A stretch of DNA of 64,000 nt, taken from Warburgia ugandensis. Its lineage: Eukaryota; Streptophyta; Magnoliopsida; Canellales; Canellaceae. Location: NCBI GenBank assembly GCA_035236585.1, contig CP141126.1:6089001-6153000 (forward strand), given 5' to 3'. A model generated the notes under the pieces. It saw only the letters and a list, made by a program, of their open reading frames with translations, did no database searches and was not told the origin of the DNA. Numbering within the stretch: the stretch's first letter is position 1; every line of letters begins with the position of its first letter. This document shows positions 1 through 15,300 of the stretch, piece by piece. The translations under genes and the position numbers were made by a program.

Positions 1-326
1 CGATTTGCAATATGGTTCCGCTCGTACTGCAAAATCTTTCTCCCATTTCGTGATTTCGAAGATCTCAAAGTACGATGTATATAGGAGCGAGATGACCTTT
101 TTTGAACGCCCGTTCAACTTCCTATGGAGCATCCTGATAGTTTTGAAGGAATCACTGCTGTCTTCTTACTGTTTGTTTCTCAATCCACTGGTTGCGGGAC
201 TTGTTTCCTGCTTGTGACTTGCTCGTTAATTTGGTTTATTGCAGGGGGGATTTGATTTTTGTATAATTCCGTTGTAATTTGTTTCTCGATCTTGCAGTCT
301 GCTGGTTTTGATTGTAGATTTTGGCG
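1..326 (+). promoter_or_regulatory. 5' leader / proximal upstream region of the K+ channel gene
   Basis: This stretch precedes the channel start codon. A pyrimidine-rich tract followed by TTTATTGCAG at about 233-242 would suit the acceptor of a leader intron, but I see no convincing partner donor. The core promoter probably lies partly outside the window. A short open frame at 5-217 has no recognisable features and could be an upstream ORF or chance. Confidence 0.3.
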
Positions 327-3300
327 ATGGTGACGCCTCGAGCTGGTCGCGTTAGGGGCGATGAGTCGGATGAGGAATATGAGGTCCATGATCTGAGGGA
401 CCAGATAAAGTCTTCTCGTGAAAGCCGATTGGAGTTGGTTGCCAATGAGTTTAGGGTTGATCAACCAACAAATCGCAGATTATTCAGTCGAGAAAGCGTC
501 AGTAACGGTCTAAGAGGTTGTTCCTCCGGTCATGTCATTCATCCAGATAACAGGTTCTCTCTCTCTCTCTGAGACTTTGTTTCATCTTGTTCCCTGCGTT
601 GCATTTGCGGAAGTTATCTCCGGAGATTCGGAAACGTTTATTTCGTTCTTTCTTAACGAAATCCCAAGCGACCTCTGAATTTGGGACTCGTGCAATCGGT
701 AGGGTCCATGGATAAAGTGATTGGCCCAAGCCACACTTTGGTGTGACTCCTGTGCGCCATGTAACTTTAGGCATTTCTGAACCATTAGGTTTCCAAGGTG
801 ACGATCCGGTTTAAGCTACAATTTTGATAGGTCTGGCTGCCTAATTTTGTTCTCCCGTCTCCAGTAATTGATGAAGGTATTGGTAGTTGAAAATCAAAGG
901 TTATATATGCGAATTAATCAACCGGACGCTTTCACAGTAACATAATTTCAGCGACTGTTTCACAGCCTTTGAAAATTGTGGCCCACCCACTACTCTTGGG
1001 TCGCGGTTGGATTGTCCAACAGAACTTCTTCGTTGGGGTCAGTATTTAGCCGTTTCTACATGATAACGGGCTCCAAGGAAGATCTTGACAAGCTACAATT
1101 TTAACGAGGCCATGCGGGCTACTCAGTCCTCATATTTCCAACAATGAAGGAAGAGGTTGAAAAACACTTCTAATTGGAAGAGTTTAAACGACCACGGCCT
1201 TGCATGATAAGATAAGTAATGTTTGGTCTATCGGTTTAAATATTTGAATGCAATTCACAGTTCCCCTATCAGGCCTTGACCAGGAATCCATATTTTATCT
1301 TATACAGGTGTCCCTTGTTTTCCCTCATAGAGCCCCTGACCAAAGGCTTGAATGGCTATTAACTCCTGTTGAATCCAGATTTTTGAAAATCTAAACCGTT
1401 TGCATTATTTCTCTTGACTTAGATGAGCTGTGATCTGAAAGTCTCATCCATATATTGGCCAATATTTTCAAGCATTGCAAAAATGGACCGTCAAACATCT
1501 TATCATCCATTTTACAACTAAAATAATCAGCTGCTAGGATAATCCGTGGATGACAACAATTTTGGACCAAGGCATATGTAAATCAAGACTAAGATTGTGA
1601 ATGGCTCGGGATATTCAAAAATCTGAATTCACCTGAAGTTAATAGCTACTCATGCCATTTAGTAAGGGGCTCATGAGAGAAAATAATTGGCGCATATTTC
1701 ACTACCGTTTATCTAGTGGGGAATGCTAAAGCATGGAACTTTTGCTTGGGACCTTCCTTTGGATGATCTGGCCCATAGCTTTGATTGCCCCAAGATCCAA
1801 TGCTAAAAAGTGTTTGGATGAATGATTGTAGCATTTGAAAAAAAATTATACTTTTGATCACTGCAAAGAACACTTTATAAACTTCTTTTATTAATAGTAG
1901 TGTAAAATTCAACCGTAGAAACAGTTTTTAAGATGCCCATCATGTGTTCTTTTTGCTTATTAGATATCTAAAGCCTTAGACTCACATGATCTGATCATCC
2001 AAAGGTAGCCCTTTCATGCAAAAATTGAGACTCTTGTAAAAAAAGGGGCATTCCTGACTTGCTTGTAAAAGGTGCTGGTCAACTGATACATCTGTGACAG
2101 TAATAATATTATAAAGATAAAGAGGGAACAAAGGTTATGTGTCCTTATTATAGCCTCATCGGTTTCTCTATAAAATGTGGGTTAACAGTGACATTTGATA
2201 TCAATATTCTTTGGTCTTTCGGGGTAGGTCTAACTCTTTTTACAACGGTCCGCAAATAATCATCAAATAATGTAAGCTCTTCGGCGATTTCAGGTGATGA
2301 AATATCTTGTTGGGGCAGTGTCCTACATTCCACAGATGGTTTTCAGGGCTAAAGTTGGATGATTAAAGGACTTTAGCCAAAAAAATGGGCGGCCAAATGT
2401 GTCTTGAGTTTCATGTGTGATCCATCTACCTCTTTATGATTGTAAGGTAAAATATGTTAAAGTGGAAAGACAGGGAATAGGTAAAGTTGGTCTTGTAAAC
2501 TCGCCAAGTCAAGCTAACAAGATCACTTAAGTTTTGCTTTCCGAAATAAACTAGCAGGTTATAATCCGATCTACAGTAAGGTAAGCTTGTAGAGGACAGC
2601 CACGATCCTGTTGACGCGACACGACACGACACGTTGATGTTTAGAAGTACAGTCCCGATTGGCCAACATTAAGCAAGACTTACATTTTGATGGTGGGATT
2701 GGATATTGCCGTTGCTAGATAAAGAGCTGAAAGATACTAGCAGTCTTGACAAAGTGGCTGGGATTATGTTGCCGCTACAACATTAGTGAACTCAAAACTC
2801 TGTCACATTTGTGTGGCGGCCCGATGGGGCAAGCAGGTGAATAGAAAACTCATGCTATAATCTGCCTACTAGTTCTTCTCATAAGCCAAGTGAACTTCCG
2901 CTGAGTAGTGCGTGACCAATTTCTTTTCCCTTATCTTTTCTTCCGAAGGCTCGTTAATGCTGACGTGACTCGTACGTATAGCCACTTGCCACATGCAGTA
3001 AGTTTTTGATGCTCCGTGCTCAATAGGTTTCACGTGACACTAGCCCCTTGACTATACTAATCCAAAGAAAACTTGCAAGATCAGACCTAAAGCGTGGGAA
3101 AATGTTTTGCCTCCACAACATGACCTCGCGCTCATTCCTTATATTGTGGATCCAATCGGAAGCTGAGAACAAGGGTCCTCTCTCTTTTACCCAAGCTTAA
3201 GTTGGCACTCTAAGCTTTCATCATCCTATGCTTTACCAACAAAGAACCATGGGTTGGTCCAGCGATAATGTAATTGGGCTTAATTTTCTTACAACAATTC

Positions 3301-6300
3301 ATTTTCTATCAAACATGGGAAAGAAAGTTGATGTATCCATTTGATGATCAATGTGGAGAGGCTTATGACAAGTGTGGGCTTGGGTGGCGCCAATTTAACC
3401 ATAACGTAGCGTCTGGAAGAAAAAAAGAAAAGGGGATGAAATGTGATAAATAATCCCATGACAAAAAACAAGTGAAACCCCAGGAAAAAACACTCAGCAA
3501 TGTCCAAATCTTGGGTACTAGATGGTGAAACAGATCATCTGACACATGCTAGTACCGTAAGAAAAAGGAGATCATCGATACATGCAGACTGAGGCAAGTG
3601 TAAACTGTAAAGGCAACGCAAAAAGGGTGTAAACCATCTAAACTTGCAATTGATTCGTAGGGCCGTTGTGCTAAAAAAAATGACCCACTTACGGAGCCTA
3701 CCATAGGAAAGACTTGAAACTGAGTTTCCCTATCAAAGAATCTACTATGTTTTAGGTCTCAAAATACCACTTTTCTCTGGGTTTTCATATTCCTCGCGCC
3801 ACAGATACCCTCCCTACTTTTATCAAGGTGGGTCCATCCCTTTCAGCTGCCTCTGACTGTGGATGACAATTAATTCTTAAAAAAATCCACCCTGGGTAAG
3901 ACTGGAATCTGCAAAATATGCTCCGTCACGGAGACATCAACCAGTTAGGAGCACTTTTTTTGGATCTTAGAATCACCCAATCATGGTTATGGTAACGGTA
4001 CAAGATATCGAGAGTCTAGATATCAGATGAATTAGGTCGGATGAATCAAAAGCAAGGCCCACCACGATAAAAATGGGGAGCTGTACTGTCATGTTGAGCA
4101 GGACTAGCATATTCCTATTTCATACTTGAAAGTGAAGTGGGAAATTCAATTTATTGTCCATGGCGATTTAAAGGTTAATATTCTTCACTTGTATGTGAGT
4201 TTCTTTCTTTCCCTCGGCCATTCATGGATGAAATCACAGGTGGTATCAGGGATGGACTCACTTCATACTTTTATGGGCCATCTACTCCTCTTTCTTCACA
4301 CCCATGGAGTTTGCTTTCTTCCGCGGCCTGCCGGAGAATCTCTTGCTGCTGGACATTGCTGGACAGATAGCATTTCTCGCTGACATTGTAGTCCGCTTTT
4401 TCGTCGCCTACCGCGACAAGCAGACCTATCGTATGGTTTACAGGCGCGACTGGATCGCCTACCGGTGAGTTTCCGGTCCCTTATGGTCATTTTCTTTTCT
4501 TTAATCCTCCTTCGCTGCATTGGTAAATGTTTCTTCTTTTCTCTTTCCTAACAGCTATTTGAAATGGGGTTTCTGGGTTGATCTTGTTAGTTGTCTGCCT
4601 TGGGATGTCATCTACAAGGTATACTTAACCCTTAAATAGTGTATTCTTTTACTTCTGAATTTTTTTTTCCCCTGAATTATTTGTTCAATGAGCTTGCCTT
4701 TATGTATTACATATATACATGTATGGATATATAGACACACACAGTAACAAAATCATATTGATTGAAGTTGTGGAATTCGTAATCCATGAAACAAACATGA
4801 ACCTCAAGCATAGATACCAGCTGATGGAGATGCTACGGGTGACTTCTTAAGCAGAGCTGTGTGGCAAATGTACCAATGTTAACTAAGTTGATCGTATGCA
4901 CTTAGTTAAGTTTCAAGTTCACAGGAGTTAACCCAAAATCTACGTTGCTGTTTAAGTACTCAATGGGACATTTTAATGAAATTATGTAGAACCTGACTCG
5001 ACTTTCCTAGTGACGGTCGATTAACCATAACTTAGATAACTGTTTCAAAATCCCTTGAGTAAAAAATCTACCAGTCTGAGCAGTCTAGTTCGAGATCTTA
5101 CTTTTACTCTATCTAGTCTATAGAAACTAAGTTAATTCTACAGTTCAATGAAAAACTGAATGCACCAAGTGCACTGGCTGGAGTAGTCTAACACCATTTC
5201 ACCTTTGATCAAGTTCTCGCAGGACTACAAGTTTTTAATGCTGTCTTAGATCATCATATCATGCCCATGTGAGGGCAGTGCCCTATAACAAGCCTTGCAT
5301 CATATGGCGGGTTGCAAGAGACAAACCCAAATGGCCGGTGCTACCTTTCCTTGAGCAATTTACTAAACGTGCCTAAAACATGACAATCTTGTCTACCCCA
5401 GACTGAGTACCAAGCTTAAGCTTAAACCAAATAATGGGTTGTCTAAAATATCAACATCAAAACATGTGTACCATCTTCAAGCAACCATATGACTTAGACA
5501 AAATTCCTAGCTGTTGATATTTTTCTAACTTGTCTTTGTTTAGTGTCAAATTGTCATTTCAATTTGTGATCAAGTCCTGACCTGCGAAGTATAGAACAAT
5601 AGTAGATTGTACTATGTACTAAGCACAATGTTGAACAAGACAACCTTCTTAGTAGAGACTCGTAAACTTTCCTACTTTTTTGTTTTATTTTACCTTCCAT
5701 CAGAAGTGGTTTATAAACTAAGGATGGTCAAATAGTCTCTATGAGATGCCAATGTTGATGCACATAAATTTAGAAATAGAAAAGGGACGAACTGAGGTAC
5801 ATTGTAGGCACTTCAATGTTGAACTCTTAGGATAACGGTCTGATTCTTTGAAACGAGTATCCACACTGAAGGAACCCAATATATTCACAAACATCTATTA
5901 TCATCAATATTTACACAATGCTCATTGTGCAGAAAGTACAAAATTTAGCAGCAACTCACTCTCCTCACCTTCTCAAAGCGAGTCAGCGGTCAATTTGGAA
6001 GACTCCTCATGTTTAAGAAATCATATTCCAAAGCCATAGATCTGTTTAGCTCCTTTTGTTTTTTGCTTCTGTAATGGAGACCACCCCGATCTTACATTAC
6101 TTTCTGCAAGTTCCCTTCCTTACTAAGAAGATTCCACCATTCAAAGAGTTATACCACTCTACTTGTGAGTAAGGTGTTGCAAGCTTATTAACTGTAAATT
6201 TTGGCGGACTTTCAGCTCATTTTCTCACCTTGACAAAGTGAGTTGCTGCCCAATTTCTGTTCTCTCTTACTGGTTGGGTGCACGTACGCTAAGCAGACGT

Positions 6301-9300
6301 GAGCCATCATTTTAATCATAACGATAATATATTTAAAAAAGGAATAATAATAATATTATCCTTATTAGAAAATTTATTATTTTTATAATTATTGATAATT
6401 TTAATTGCTGTTAATGGTTAAATATTAAAGTAAAAGCTATTGTGAATTGCATGGTAAAAAGAAAAATATCATTAATACAAAATGAGTGACAATATTGTTC
6501 CCTCTACATTTCATGTTCATTTTAATTATAAGATAATTTATCTATAATACTTATTAACATCCAAATTTTTTTATGTAAGAAACTCTTGTTATTAACCTTT
6601 AGTTACTACCAGTGTTATTAACCTTTAGTTACTATCACTTAAAGATAGTAGCAACTTAGGCAATCTAATAACAACACAAAATAATAAATTTTACAAAAAT
6701 GTGTATGATTATTTCCTTAACACTGCCTAAGATAAAGATATAATTTACCTACTCATGGTTAAAAAATGGGTAGTGATATGTGTGTCCTTTGTTTTTCTCT
6801 TGAGCCCCTCACTAAATGGTAAGAATGGTCATAACTTTAAGTTGGACCTAGTTTTTGAAGATCCAAATCATTCTAATGTTGCGTTTGACTTAGATGGGCT
6901 ATGCGATGACATTCTTATCCATCCAATGATCCATTTCTTGCTTTTAGTTGTAAAATGGATCGTAAACTTTTTACTATCCATTTTATTTCTCAAAAAAGGA
7001 GTAGCTAGGGTAATCCAATGGATGAGAATTTTAGACATGGCCCATCAAGTCAAAGGTAACATTGTGAATGATTCATATCTTAAAAATTCTAAGCCCACAC
7101 GAAGCTATAACTATAAATAAATAAATGGACAATAAAATAAAGGAAGAAATTTTTTTAAAATCCAAATAATAAAAAGGGCAGCCCCGGTGCACGAAGCTCC
7201 CGCCTATGCGGGGTCCGGGGAAGGGGCGGGCCACAATGGCCTAAAGTAGGCAGCCTTACCTTGCATTTTTGCAAGAGGCTGATTCCACGCCTTGAACCCG
7301 TGACCTCAAGGTCACATGACGACAACTTTTACCGTTGCGCCAAGGCTCCCCTTCCAAATAATGATATGTAAATTTCTTAAATTTACCTAAAATGTGTATG
7401 CCTAATTCATAAAAGCTATAAGTAAATTAAAAAATATAAGTAAGCACCAAATATCAGCCACCAAAGAAAATATATGTGTATAGAATTCTAAACAATTATA
7501 TGTTGAGACTATAAATTGCAACAAAAATGATTGCAATTGTAAGTAAATATAAATATATAATGGACATGCCATATAAGAACATCCATAGATGACAAATGAG
7601 GGGGCTCACATTTTGATGATCTAAGTGGTTCTCCAATCTCTCCAAATTTGTAGGTGTGGTAGTTCAAAAAGCATGTGTAATGGATGATTCTAGCATCTAA
7701 AAGCTTATACTTTGCACACAAGAAATAAACAATTTAAAAACTTAGTATAAGAACACTCCAAATTCAACCTTCTAAAACATAGGTCTTAGGATCCTAAAAT
7801 TCTCCAATATTTTTTATTTTTTGTGTTAAGACATCTTAGTGTCTTGTCATTCAAATGAACTGGTTAGATCATCTAAAGCTGAGATGTCATTAAGAAAGCA
7901 ATAAAAATTTATTTGTAGCCGATGAATGCTATTATATGGATTGTCTTTTTATAAGTTAAGAAAATATTTTTTTTAACAATAACAATAAACACGAAATAAT
8001 ATTATATAATGCACTAGTATGGTAGGTGAGCCTATCATTTGATTTTTCCTAGGCATAGATGACTACAACAAGAAAAACTGTCTCATTTTTACCACACTCC
8101 TCTGTCAAGTTAAAATCACTCAGATAGTGAGTCATGCTTATGTTTTAGTTTTAAACTTGTGATATTTTTTAAGTTAAAACATACACATGCACCACATAGG
8201 AAGTCAAAAAAGGTAAAATATTAAGGTCACTTTTATGTAGTATTCAAGAGTGTCTATATCAGTCTAGGAAGGTAAAATCTTAAATGTATTTATGTCAACT
8301 TGTAAAAACCACAAGAGATAGACAAGAATAAAAGAATAAATATCACTCTAAATAGAGTACTAGGGGCTCAAATATCACTTGACATCTTTATTAAAACACT
8401 TAAAATAATAGGATAAAACAGTCATTTAATACTTTTTTGTCTTTATCAAGATTCAATATAAATTTTGAAAAATGATTTCTAAATGTAGAAAAGGATGCTA
8501 CCTACTTGGGAGCCTCCCTTGGACGATCAGATACATTCATCATGTTCTGCATGTCCATAGATTCATTACCTTCAAAAGTTCATAACCATTGATGACTCTA
8601 GCAATGCCTTTTCTTGCTTTTAAATTGCATCCAATGAAATAACTGAAAAAGTGAATATCTAGAAGCCTCTCATTGGCCTGATTTTTGTTATTTAGCCTAA
8701 ATAGGGAAGGCTAAAGATGATGAATGGTCATAAGTTATTTATTATATTTCTTTTTCTTATTGGTTTTAACAGAGAGTGTTGTGGTTGAAGTTGTGTGTAT
8801 ATTAAGCAGCATCAAAATTTTGACCTGCCTTGCTATCCTTATTAGACTACTTAAAATAACAGGGTGAAAATAGTCATTTAACATATTTTTTGTTTTTATT
8901 AAGATTTGATATGAATTTTGGAAAATTATTTTTAGACGCAAAAAAGGACGCTACCTAACTAGGACTCACCTTTGGATGATCGGATCTGTTCTTCATGCAC
9001 CAAAACTTTGACCTGCCTGCCTCGTATAGTTACAGATTCTAGGCTTCATGCTCTCTCAGTAGTAGAAAGATTAGAATAGGATACAGCCTTTTATCAAAGA
9101 AAATCAACGAGGGGAAATTCTGCTACAATATTCTTTAGTTTAGGCACAATTCTTTCCTAGCATTTTAAGTTCTATTTTCTTGCTTCATAGTGGTTTTCTC
9201 TTGCTTTCATTGTGTCTACTTTTCTTATCAGCCATTCTTATATTTATTCACTGCATTCTATGGCATAAGATATACTCATTTTCTTCTTTACCTTCCAAAG

Positions 9301-12300
9301 GTAGGAGTAATGTAGCTTTTAAAGCTCCCTCAATAGAAAGAGCTCTTGTGACCCCATCATAAGGAGCTTCCATAGAAACCCTTTCCGCTTTTTGGGGGAT
9401 CTTTACTTCTGTTCTTTCTAGCCTCATCTTACCCAGCAATGCTTTCAATTTATAATCCTTCAAAGCTCTCTATATGTTTGAACTTATGGTTGCTTGGGAA
9501 AAACCATGGAGTCTACGGAGGAAAAATGGTTAAACACTATTTCCAACCATCATATCTCCAAAATATCAGATGTAAAAATGCATCATCTATTGTGAAAGGT
9601 AACGGAGCTAGATTTAGAGGTTCTACCAGTAGTTCTACATCTATTTATTTAATGAAGGAATGTCAAAACCTTATTGCATTTTGTTTTCTATTCAGCTATA
9701 CATGTTATTATACCAACATCCGTTTCAGGTTCTGATTCTATAGTTTTAGAGGCTTGAAGATGGATCTTCTTTTGCTTATATGAATAAAATTTTGTTGTAT
9801 AAAATTTCTTCCTATGATCTTTCTAAGACTAATATTAAATCAGGCCTTTGGAAGAAAAGAACCAATCAGGTACTTCCTATGGGTTCGTCTAAGCCGAGCA
9901 ATTAAAGTTTCAGATTTTTCCCATAAGATGGAGAAGGATATCCGCATCAATTATATGTTTACGAGGATAGTGAAACTCATTGTTGTTGAGCTCTATTGCA
10001 CCCATACAGCTGCTTGCATCTTTTACTATCTTGCTACCACATTGCCTGCATCTCAAGAAGGGTATACATGGATAGGAAGTTTACAGATGGGTGACTACAG
10101 TTACACGCACTTCAGAGATATTGATCTTATGAAGAGATATTTGACATCACTTTATTTTGCCGTAGTTACTATGGCAACTGTTGGTAAGTTTCTATTTGAG
10201 ATGTTAATTTACTCTGTTCTATTTGACATCATTTTCTTCAGATTATGGACTTCAACCCTATCTCACTTGGAAGGTGTTTCATTTGGCAGCCACTGGGTGG
10301 TCTGCTCAACTTTGCTTATCATTAAAGAATATGTGACTATTGTTTATCATTGTAGTTTCTTCATGTCAATCATTATCAATTTGTCCTGGGGTTATCCACG
10401 AAATAATAGCCTATTTCCTTTTCATTGTTCAAGAAAATATAGAGAAAAGAGTAAATTTTCTCTAAAATATATGACTGTAGTATAATATTATACTCCATGT
10501 GTGCCATTTCTTATTTTCAAGAAACTGCTTGTATGTTGTTGCTCAAATTTAGGATGCTCTATACAGCAATTAGTATTCTTGGTTATGACTTTGTTTGTCT
10601 GTGTCATTCATTCATTTGCTACAGGTTATGGAGAAATACATGCGGTCAATGAGAGAGAAATGATATTTGTCATGATTTATGTTTCTTTCGACATGATTCT
10701 GGGGGCTTATCTGATTGGTAACATGACTGCACTAATTGTGAAAGGATCAAAGACGGAAAGGTTCAGGGACAAGATGAAAGATCTAATTAAATACATGAAT
10801 AGAAACAGAATTGAAAAAGAGATACGTGACCAAATCAAGGGGCATCTTCGCTTGCAGTATGAGAGCAGCTATACAGATGCTGCTGTTCTTCAGGATATTC
10901 CAGTTTCTATTCGTGCTAAGGTGCAAATTTATGGCAATAATCATAGCATACAATATCTATTACCAGTGAAAACTGAATGTCACTTTGTGAGTTATGCACT
11001 TAAAGTTGGTTTCTTGTTGTACCTGATGTTTTTTGTCATTGTATCTCTATCTTCCTATATGAGCATATCGCCTAATTTGTTAATTAGCTTATAGTTGCAT
11101 AGTTTTGGTTGTTTATTTATCCATAATCGGATGCTATAATTATGTATATGAAAGCTGTTAGGGTTCTTCTAATGCTGAGTTTATATTGAAGATCCTTAGC
11201 TATGGTGTTCATACTTTAATTCACTAATTATATTTTCTTCTTGTTATTTTGTTGACTAGCATTTGTTTCCAAAAGTTTAGTAAGGCATATATCTGATGTT
11301 AGACTTTTCCTTCAACTGCTGCTTACTCGTTGATGTTTAAAGCTTGAATTGCTTTCATATTTCCTTTTTGGCTATAAAGAAACTTTCTTTATATTACTTT
11401 ACCATCTTCCCGCATCTTCAAAGAAACTTATGTTTTCCTCCTGTTCCTAGGCATCTCATGTTGCAAGAGCACGCCTAGCTAGCTTAGCTGTTTATGCTTC
11501 CTAATTTATCTTGATGAAACATGGTCCATTCAAGTTATATAAAGTTATTGATTACTTAATCATAGACTAATTTCTTTTGCAGATATCCCAGAATCTGTAT
11601 AAGCCATATATTGAAAAGGTTCCTCTTTTCAATGGGTGCTCTGTGGAATTCATTAATCAAATTGTAAGTATCCTTGTTCTTGCGTAGTTACATAAAATAG
11701 ACAATCAATTAGCGCAAACAAGACAAATTGCTACTTGTCCACATGGTATCTTTCTTTGCTGATTTTAGTGAATTGCATGAAAATTGACAAAGAAACTGAA
11801 CTTTCCATTAATAACTAATAAGATGGTGAAGCTAACCAAGAATTATAAAATAGACTTAGGTGTTATATTCATAGACTCTCTTTCAAGCTCGGAAACAATG
11901 GTTACAGTGGATCTTGCTACTGAGATGCTTCTTGTTATGTTTGCCAAGAGATACATACATTTTTCACATTTCAAGTTTAATATGCTGAATATTACGCGAC
12001 ACATCTTTTCAAAAGATATTATTACCTCATATCTGTCATAACTCAAAAGCTGCCTAGAAGTTTCCATATAGATCATTGGACACATACCATGCGAGCAAAA
12101 TTCTTAGTAGAAAATCTATTTATTATAATTTTTGTTGAGGTCAATAGAATGGCACTATGAGCAAAAATGTATAAAAATCTGTGAGAACTGCTATAGGAAA
12201 TCTATTGCAGATCTGATCTCCTTAGCTAAATCATTTCATACTCACTGATTGAATGCATGCATGAATAAAATCTTTGATCTGGGGATCCTTAAATCACTGC

Positions 12301-15300
12301 TATAATGCAATTATGAACTTGTATTTGGGATTCAAATTCCAGATTTCAATGTTTAGAAAAAGGATACTCTTACACATGGGCTAAATTTCTCCTAGTAAAT
12401 AACTATATATACAAAATAGCACATAACTATTGAAACTACTAAAATTCTAACAAACAACCTTAGCCTCTATCTGATGTATCTAAAAGAAAGGCCTTGATAA
12501 TTTCATCTGAAGCTTCCATAGCTAAGTAATCTCATAGTTTCTTCTATCTGACCAATCTATTTCCTTTGTTGCTGGCATATCATTTCCAGATATTTTTTTT
12601 CCTTTATATCTAGCAACAAGCTATTGTTGGAGTGTTCTTTATGCTCTTTACCTTCAAGAACTTAGATGGGCTTATTATGATAACATTTGCAGATTCAAGT
12701 AAATCAGCAAAGGTTTGTCTCACATATTCTTTTGCTTAAACAGGTGATCAGATTACATGAGGAATTTTTCCTCCCAGGCGAAGTGATCATGGAACAGGGC
12801 AATGCAGTTGATCAAATTTATTTTGTCTGCCATGGTGTGCTGGTAAGAATCTACATCCAACTTTTGTCAATTTATTTATTCTTGTTAAGCTTGTTTTGTT
12901 GAAATTTCAAATTTCTCATTATGTTCAAATTTGAAATATCTCATTATATATAGAATACTATATAGTGAACGGTTGAAATATCCGTTCAACATGGAGCCTT
13001 CTAGTTATTGAGAAAAGATTTTATGATGTGTAAATATCGTGTCTTTTAGATGGTGACAAAATCTTGCCTTTAAAAAAAGAGAGGAGAAAATAGGAAATGA
13101 TAGTGAGAACATCTGTTTTTCCTTGTACTCTATACTGGACTTTTGAAATATCTCATTGCATCAAATGATTTTATGTCTGTGCCAGAGAATCGTTTATATA
13201 TTGTTGGACAACATCGGTCCCAAGCCCGGATAAAAAGGAGAGTTTTGAGTTAGGTGCCAACTGACAAGTAAAATCTTTTTGAAGAAGTTGAAGATGATTT
13301 CGTTATCTTCTCTTCTTACTTACAAATGAATATGAATATGTGCATTAGTTTGTAAGTCATCATCATCATCATCAAGACCTTATCCCAATTAGGGATCGGC
13401 CACATGAATCTTATTCCTCCATTCCACTCTATTAAATACCATGGCTTCATTTAGTCCCAACGTTTTTAAATCTTTCCTCACCACTTCTATCCACGTTCTT
13501 TTGGGCCTTCCCCTTGCCCTTTTAGAACTTTCTACTTGTATTGCCTCACTTCTTCTAACCGGTGCCGTTGTTGGTCTCCTTTGAACATGTCCAAACCATC
13601 TAAGTCTAGTCTCCCTCATCTTGTTACCTATTGGTGCTATCCCTAAATTTTCACAAATATTTTCATTTCTAATTCTATCCTTTCTTGTCTTACCACTCAT
13701 CCATCTCAACATCCACATTTATGCGGCACTCATCTTATGAGTATGATGTTCCTTAACTGCCCAACACTCTGATCCATAGAGCATGGTCGGCCTTATTGCC
13801 ATCCTATAGAATTTTCCTTTTAGTTTGAGTGGCACCCGTCGATCACACAAAACTCCAGATGCACATCTCCATTTGTTCCAACCCGCTTGGATTCTCTGGG
13901 TAACCTCCGTCTCAATCTCTCCACTCTCATGAATCATTGATCCTAAGTACCGAAAGTGGTCTTTAACGGGGACTTCTTGGTTATCAATCTTGACTGGTGT
14001 TCTACTCCTACTCTCCTTGCTAAAATTACATTCCACATATTCTGTCTTAGTTCGGCTAATTTTAAATCCTTCAGATTCTAATGCTTCTCTCCATAACTCT
14101 AGCTTTATGTTTACACCCTCCCTTGTCTCATCAAGTAAGACTATATCATCTGCAAATAGCATGCACTAGAGAATCTCCTCGTGCAAATGTTTTGTTAACT
14201 CATCCATAACCAATGTGAAAAGGTATAGACTCAATGCCGATCCTTAGTACAATCCTATAGTTGACAGGAAAATCACTAGTCACACCACTAGTGGTCTTAA
14301 CATTTGTTACCGCTGCCTCATATATATATTTAATTATGTCTATATATCCCTGAGAAACTCCTTTACCACCCAACACCCTCCATATTAACTCTCTAGGGAC
14401 TTTATCATAAGCTTTCTCTAAGTCGATAAAGACCATGTGGAGGTCTTTCCTCCTCTCCCTATATTTTTCTACTAATTGTCTTAGTAAGAAAATAGCTTCC
14501 ATGATAGACCTCTCAGGCATGAAACCAAACTGGTTATCCGATACACTTGTTTCATCTCGTAGCCTCTTCTCAATCACTCTTTCAAAAAGTTTCATAGTGT
14601 GGCTCATAACTTTTATCCCTTGATAATTAGTGTAGCTCTGTATGACTCCTTTATTCTTATAAATTGGTACAATAGAGCTTTTCCTCCACTCATCCGACAT
14701 TTTCTTTGATTTTATAATCGTGTTAAACAACCTAGTCAACCAAACTACCCCAATATCTCCCATATGCTTCCTAACCTCTATTGGTATACCATCAGGCCCC
14801 ATGGCCTTTCCTGATTTCATCTTTTTCAAGGCCTCTTTTACTTCAGGTATGCTAATCCTACGTTCATATCTATAATAGCCAATGTTATTTAGATTTATAG
14901 TATTTTCAATCCCTATATTCTCAGAGCCATTGTCATTTAACAATTTTTGAAAGTATGTTTCCCACCTTTGTTTGATCTCATCATCTTTGACTAATACTCT
15001 TTGATCGTCGCTTCTAATACACCTAACATGATCTAAGTCCTTACCCTTCTATTCTCGTACTTTTGCAAGTTTAAACACATCCTTCTCACCTTCTCTTATT
15101 CCTAATCTATTGTAGAGCTCATCATATGCTTTAAGTTTAGCCTCACTATTCTCTTAGCAACCTTTTTAGCATTCTTATATTGTTCATAATTTTCATTATT
15201 TCTAATCTTCTACCATGCTTTAAAGCGCATCCGTTTTTCTTTAATAACTTTTTGCACTGTTTCACTCCACCACTATGTTTCCTTTGCCAATAGCCTTTTA

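Noticed and set aside
3289..3545. Hydrophobic minus-strand open frames in channel intron 1
   Set aside because: Short, AT-rich, no motif, inside a well-supported intron.
9248..9463. Minus-strand frame of about 70 codons in channel intron 3 as a gene
   Set aside because: No recognisable domain or splice context, and it lies within a supported intron.
10921..11094. Channel protein continuing in frame after residue 384
   Set aside because: This is read-through into intron 5. The next exon at 11583 restores the conserved sequence and phase.
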